The notes under the pieces are model-generated. The model was not told the DNA's origin and ran no database searches. It saw only the letters and a list, made by a program, of their open reading frames with translations. The translations under genes and the position numbers were made by a program. Shown in pieces: positions 6,653 through 8,912 of a stretch of DNA of 8,912 bases. Positions within the stretch are counted from its first letter, which is position 1. Each line of letters begins with the position of its first letter. The stretch is from Actinomycetota bacterium (GTDB lineage: Bacteria; Actinomycetota; Acidimicrobiia; Acidimicrobiales; JACCXE01), in contig JACCXE010000027.1 in assembly GCA_013697265.1 (NCBI GenBank), positions 1 to 8,912 on the forward strand. Reading direction: 5' to 3'.

Positions 6653-7494
6653 CCGGCGCCACCGGCTTTCTCGGTACCCGCGTCGTCGACCAGCTCGGCG
6701 CGCAGGGCGCGGACGTGCATGCGATCAACGGACGCGACGTCAACGCCGTGGCGCGCTTGGCGAAGGCGGTTGACCCCCAGCGCGTTATTCACCTCGCCGG
6801 GTTCACCGACATCGGACGATCGTGGACCCACGCAGACGAGTGCTTCGCCGCCAACGTTGGGGCCACCGTTGCGCTGCTCGACGCCGTGCGCTTCACCGCG
6901 TGCGAGCGGTTCGTGTTTGCGTCGACCGCCGATGTGTATGGCGACGCGCCGGTGCCGTTTCGTGAGGACGGCCCCGTCAACCCGCTGTCGCCCTACGCCC
7001 AGTCCAAGCGTGCAGCGGAATTATCGTGCTTAAAGGAGGGCGCAGTGGTCGTGCGGCCGTTCAATTCGTACGGACCGGGCCAGCCGCCCAACCGGGTGGT
7101 GGCCGATGTGATCCTCACCGCGTTGAAGGGCCAAGACGTACAGATGCGGGGCGGTACACCTCGACGCGAGTTCAACTTCGGTGACGACACGGCTGCGGGC
7201 ATCGTGGCCGCCGCCACCGTGGACGGGTTGGGAGGCGAGGTGCTCAACCTTGGCTGCGGACGCGACATCTCGATTCGCGAACTGGCCGAGCTGATTCTCG
7301 GGCTGATGGGCGACCCGGTGAAGGCCGTGTTCGGCGTGCTGGATGACCGACCGGTCGAAGTGCCGGTCGTCGTCGCCGCCACCGAGAAGGCGAGGCGGCT
7401 ATTGGGGTGGTCGCCGTCGCGCAGCCTCGAGGAAGGACTCGTCGAGACGATCTCTTGGTACCGAGCGCAGGCACTTAAGGTGGACGGCCGATGA
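6619..7494 (+). CDS. Extended SDR, NAD(P)-dependent nucleotide-sugar epimerase/dehydratase/reductase
   Basis: A 291-residue extended short-chain dehydrogenase with a Rossmann fold. RVLVTGATGFLG (8-19) holds the GxxGxxG cofactor loop; VIHLAG is at 56-61, FASTADVYG at 100-108, and the catalytic YAQSK at 126-130 gives Tyr126 and Lys130 with Ser102/Thr103. The substrate-side segments are VRPFNSYGPGQPP (145-157), REFNFGDDTAAG (183-194) and LNLGCG (209-214). The family covers 4-epimerases, 4,6-dehydratases and 4-ketoreductases, and sequence alone does not choose between them. Its place between the cytidylyltransferase and CDP-glucose 4,6-dehydratase genes suggests it acts on a CDP-sugar, perhaps reducing or epimerising CDP-4-keto-6-deoxyglucose. 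The ATG at 6619 puts the first strand at residue 8, as expected; it lies inside the end of the upstream gene (34-nt overlap), and the stop overlaps the next start (ATGA), so the three genes are probably translationally coupled. Confidence 0.92.
   Translation: MDALRGIRVLVTGATGFLGTRVVDQLGAQGADVHAINGRDVNAVARLAKAVDPQRVIHLAGFTDIGRSWTHADECFAANVGATVALLDAVRFTACERFVFASTADVYGDAPVPFREDGPVNPLSPYAQSKRAAELSCLKEGAVVVRPFNSYGPGQPPNRVVADVILTALKGQDVQMRGGTPRREFNFGDDTAAGIVAAATVDGLGGEVLNLGCGRDISIRELAELILGLMGDPVKAVFGVLDDRPVEVPVVVAATEKARRLLGWSPSRSLEEGLVETISWYRAQALKVDGR
7477..7484 (+). promoter_or_regulatory. Ribosome binding site of the CDP-glucose 4,6-dehydratase gene
   Basis: AAGGTGGA ends 6 nt before the ATG at 7491. 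It is the only good Shine-Dalgarno-like site found in front of a gene start in this window, and it supports that start within the ATGA overlap with the SDR gene. Confidence 0.55.
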
Positions 7495-8546
7495 GCACCC
7501 ACCCGCGCTTGCCGGCCCTCGACGGCACCCGCGTTCTTGTCACGGGTCACACCGGGTTCAAGGGCGCGTGGCTTTCGGCGTGGCTGCACGAACTCGGCGC
7601 CGAGGTTCACGGGTTTGCGCTCGCCCCGCCCGTCCGCGGCGCCTTCCACGATCTCGGCGTCGCCGCGTTCGCTACGACCGTCCACGGCGACGTCACCGAC
7701 GCGGCCGCGGTAGACGCGGCTGTCGCCGCCTGTGGGCCCGACCTCGTGTTCCACCTCGCGGCCCAGCCGTTGGTGCGGTTGAGCTGGGTCGACCGCCGGT
7801 CCACGTTCAACACGAACGTCATGGGCACGGTGAACGTGCTCGAGGCGTCGCTCCCGATCGAGAGCGTGCGTGGCGTCGTGTGCATCACGACCGACAAGGT
7901 GTATGAGAACAACGAAACCGGCGAACCGTTTGTCGAGGGGGACCGGCTGGGCGGCCACGACCCGTACAGCGCGTCGAAGTCCGCGGCCGAACTCGCGATC
8001 CGCCCTTATCGCAGCCCGACGCTGATGGGCTTCCACGACGCGCCGGTCGTGTCGGTACGGGCCGGCAACGTGATCGGCGGCGGTGACTGGTCGGCCGACC
8101 GGCTGATTCCCGACATCGCCCGGGCCCTCGAGGCCGGCGAGAACATCACGCTACGCCGACCCGATGCCGTGCGCCCGTGGCAGCACGTGCTTGATTGCGC
8201 GTACGGCTACTTGCTGCTCGGCGCCGCCATGCTCGAAGGGCGCCCGCTGGCTCCGGCCTACAACTTCGCGCACGCGGGCGGCGCAGCGACGGTGGTCGAG
8301 GTGACGCGGGCGGTGGTCAAACACTGGGGCGCGTCGGACGATCGCATCGTGGTCGAACGCGAACTCAACGCGGCCGAGGCCGGATTGCTGACGCTCGACC
8401 CGTCACTGGCCCGCAAGGACCTGTCATGGGAGCCGGCCTGGACGCTCGACGAGACGATCGCGGAATCGGTGCGATTCTACCGCGACCCGACGATCGGGCG
8501 GCAGCAAATCGCCGAACACATGACGATCACCGCGACGCACGCGTAA
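7491..8546 (+). CDS. rfbG: CDP-glucose 4,6-dehydratase
   Basis: Converts CDP-D-glucose to CDP-4-keto-6-deoxy-D-glucose using tightly bound NAD, the committed step of CDP-deoxyhexose synthesis. The 351 residues are close to the family's usual length (about 360). The RfbG signatures are all present: VLVTGHTGFKGAWLSAWL (15-32, cofactor loop), VFHLAAQPLVRLS (86-98), TNVMGTVNVLEAS (108-120), ITTDKVYEN (132-140) with Asp135-Lys136 where dehydratases need an acid/base pair, GGHDPYSASKSAAEL (154-168) with Tyr159 and Lys163, and RAGNVIGGGDWSADRLIPDI (190-209), which is very characteristic of this enzyme. The C-terminal part (SWEPAWTLDETI, 312-323, then RQQI) is also family-like. It follows the SDR gene with an ATGA overlap and a Shine-Dalgarno site at 7477-7484, and is followed after 5 nt by a GT4 gene. 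This is the most specific functional assignment in the rightward operon. Confidence 0.96.
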   Translation: MSTHPRLPALDGTRVLVTGHTGFKGAWLSAWLHELGAEVHGFALAPPVRGAFHDLGVAAFATTVHGDVTDAAAVDAAVAACGPDLVFHLAAQPLVRLSWVDRRSTFNTNVMGTVNVLEASLPIESVRGVVCITTDKVYENNETGEPFVEGDRLGGHDPYSASKSAAELAIRPYRSPTLMGFHDAPVVSVRAGNVIGGGDWSADRLIPDIARALEAGENITLRRPDAVRPWQHVLDCAYGYLLLGAAMLEGRPLAPAYNFAHAGGAATVVEVTRAVVKHWGASDDRIVVERELNAAEAGLLTLDPSLARKDLSWEPAWTLDETIAESVRFYRDPTIGRQQIAEHMTITATHA

Positions 8547-8551
8547 CTGCG

Positions 8552-8912
8552 GTGAAGGTCGCGCTGGTCCACCCCTTTGCCTGGCCCGACGTCCGGCGCG
8601 GCGGCGAGCGCTATCTCGATGACTTGCAGTGGTACTTGCGGGGCAAAGGCCATGAAGTTGACGTGATCACCGGTACCGACAGTCGCAGCCAAGTCACCCA
8701 GGGCCTGTACGGCTCCGACCGTCGCCTGCGACACCTGCCGGAACTCGTGATCTGGCGAGCCAACGTGAAGCTGCGGAAGCCGGACACATTTGGCGGGCGT
8801 GCGTTCCCGTCCCTCCTGCGCAACCGCTACGACATCGTGCATGCGCTGATGCCCACGGCCGCTCTCGCCGCGCGCGCTGCTGGTCAGCGCGTCGCGTTTA
8901 CGCTGCTTGGCC
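8552..8912 (+). CDS. GT4 family glycosyltransferase, N-terminal part (runs off window end)
   Basis: A frame with no stop runs from GTG 8552 to the last base, giving 120 complete codons. The product starts MKVALVHPFAWPDVRRGGER, a first Rossmann strand followed by a glycine-containing loop and a helix, with YLRGKGHEVDVITG (28-41) as the second strand and NRYDIVHALMPTAALAA (91-107) as a later strand-helix unit. This is the usual N-terminal acceptor domain of GT4 enzymes; the donor domain with the E-x7-E pair must lie beyond the window. It starts 5 nt after the CDP-glucose 4,6-dehydratase stop with no Shine-Dalgarno site, so it probably depends on translational coupling. Its N-terminus shares the P-x-x-WP-x-VR-x-G pattern with the GT4 at 2922-4001. 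It is a fair candidate for the transferase that uses the deoxyhexose made upstream, but this is inferred from position only. Confidence 0.87.
   Translation, partial: MKVALVHPFAWPDVRRGGERYLDDLQWYLRGKGHEVDVITGTDSRSQVTQGLYGSDRRLRHLPELVIWRANVKLRKPDTFGGRAFPSLLRNRYDIVHALMPTAALAARAAGQRVAFTLLG

Noticed and set aside
6993..8036. A 347-codon open frame on the minus strand opposite the SDR and CDP-glucose 4,6-dehydratase genes.
   Set aside because: It is opposite two strongly supported genes. Its product is Arg/Val-rich with no recognisable domain, as expected for antisense frames in high-GC coding DNA.

Overview
The window is a high-GC, almost gap-free stretch of bacterial chromosome. It carries part of a cell-surface polysaccharide (O-antigen or exopolysaccharide type) locus with a large-subunit catalase inside it. 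The high GC, the scarcity of Shine-Dalgarno sites, the GTG/TTG starts, and the build of the GT2 enzymes (C-terminal hydrophobic segments and a basic tail) suggest a high-GC actinobacterium, perhaps Acidimicrobiia. That placement is inference; nothing here is a taxonomic marker.

Layout. At the left edge (2-649, +) is the C-terminal part of a GT2 glycosyltransferase whose N-terminus lies outside the window. It converges on a leftward run that reads, in transcription order: GT2 glycosyltransferase (5877-4843), FkbM-type methyltransferase (4819-4010), GT4 glycosyltransferase (4001-2922) and HPII-type catalase (2864-678). The first three are 8-23 nt apart and look like one operon. The catalase follows after 57 nt and could be co-transcribed or have its own promoter. 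A short divergent gap (5878-5926) separates this run from a rightward run: glucose-1-phosphate cytidylyltransferase-like protein (5927-6652), an extended SDR epimerase/dehydratase/reductase (6619-7494), CDP-glucose 4,6-dehydratase (7491-8546), and the N-terminal third of a second GT4 glycosyltransferase (8552 to the window end). These overlap or lie within 5 nt of each other, so they are very probably one translationally coupled operon.

How the genes fit together. The rightward genes should turn glucose-1-phosphate and CTP into CDP-glucose, then CDP-4-keto-6-deoxyglucose. The SDR may finish a CDP-6-deoxyhexose. The GT2 and GT4 enzymes would place sugars on a growing glycan, and the FkbM enzyme would O-methylate a sugar or the chain end. 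The dehydrase for the 3-deoxy step (RfbH/DdhC) is not visible, so 3,6-dideoxyhexose synthesis cannot be concluded. The catalase has no obvious part in this chemistry.

There is no gene-free stretch over 300 bases. I saw no tRNA, rRNA, CRISPR array, insertion sequence, riboswitch or convincing rho-independent terminator. I found no wholly new system. The points most worth checking are the CDP-sugar module with an SDR between its two diagnostic enzymes, the unusually compact cytidylyltransferase, and the catalase inside the glycan locus.
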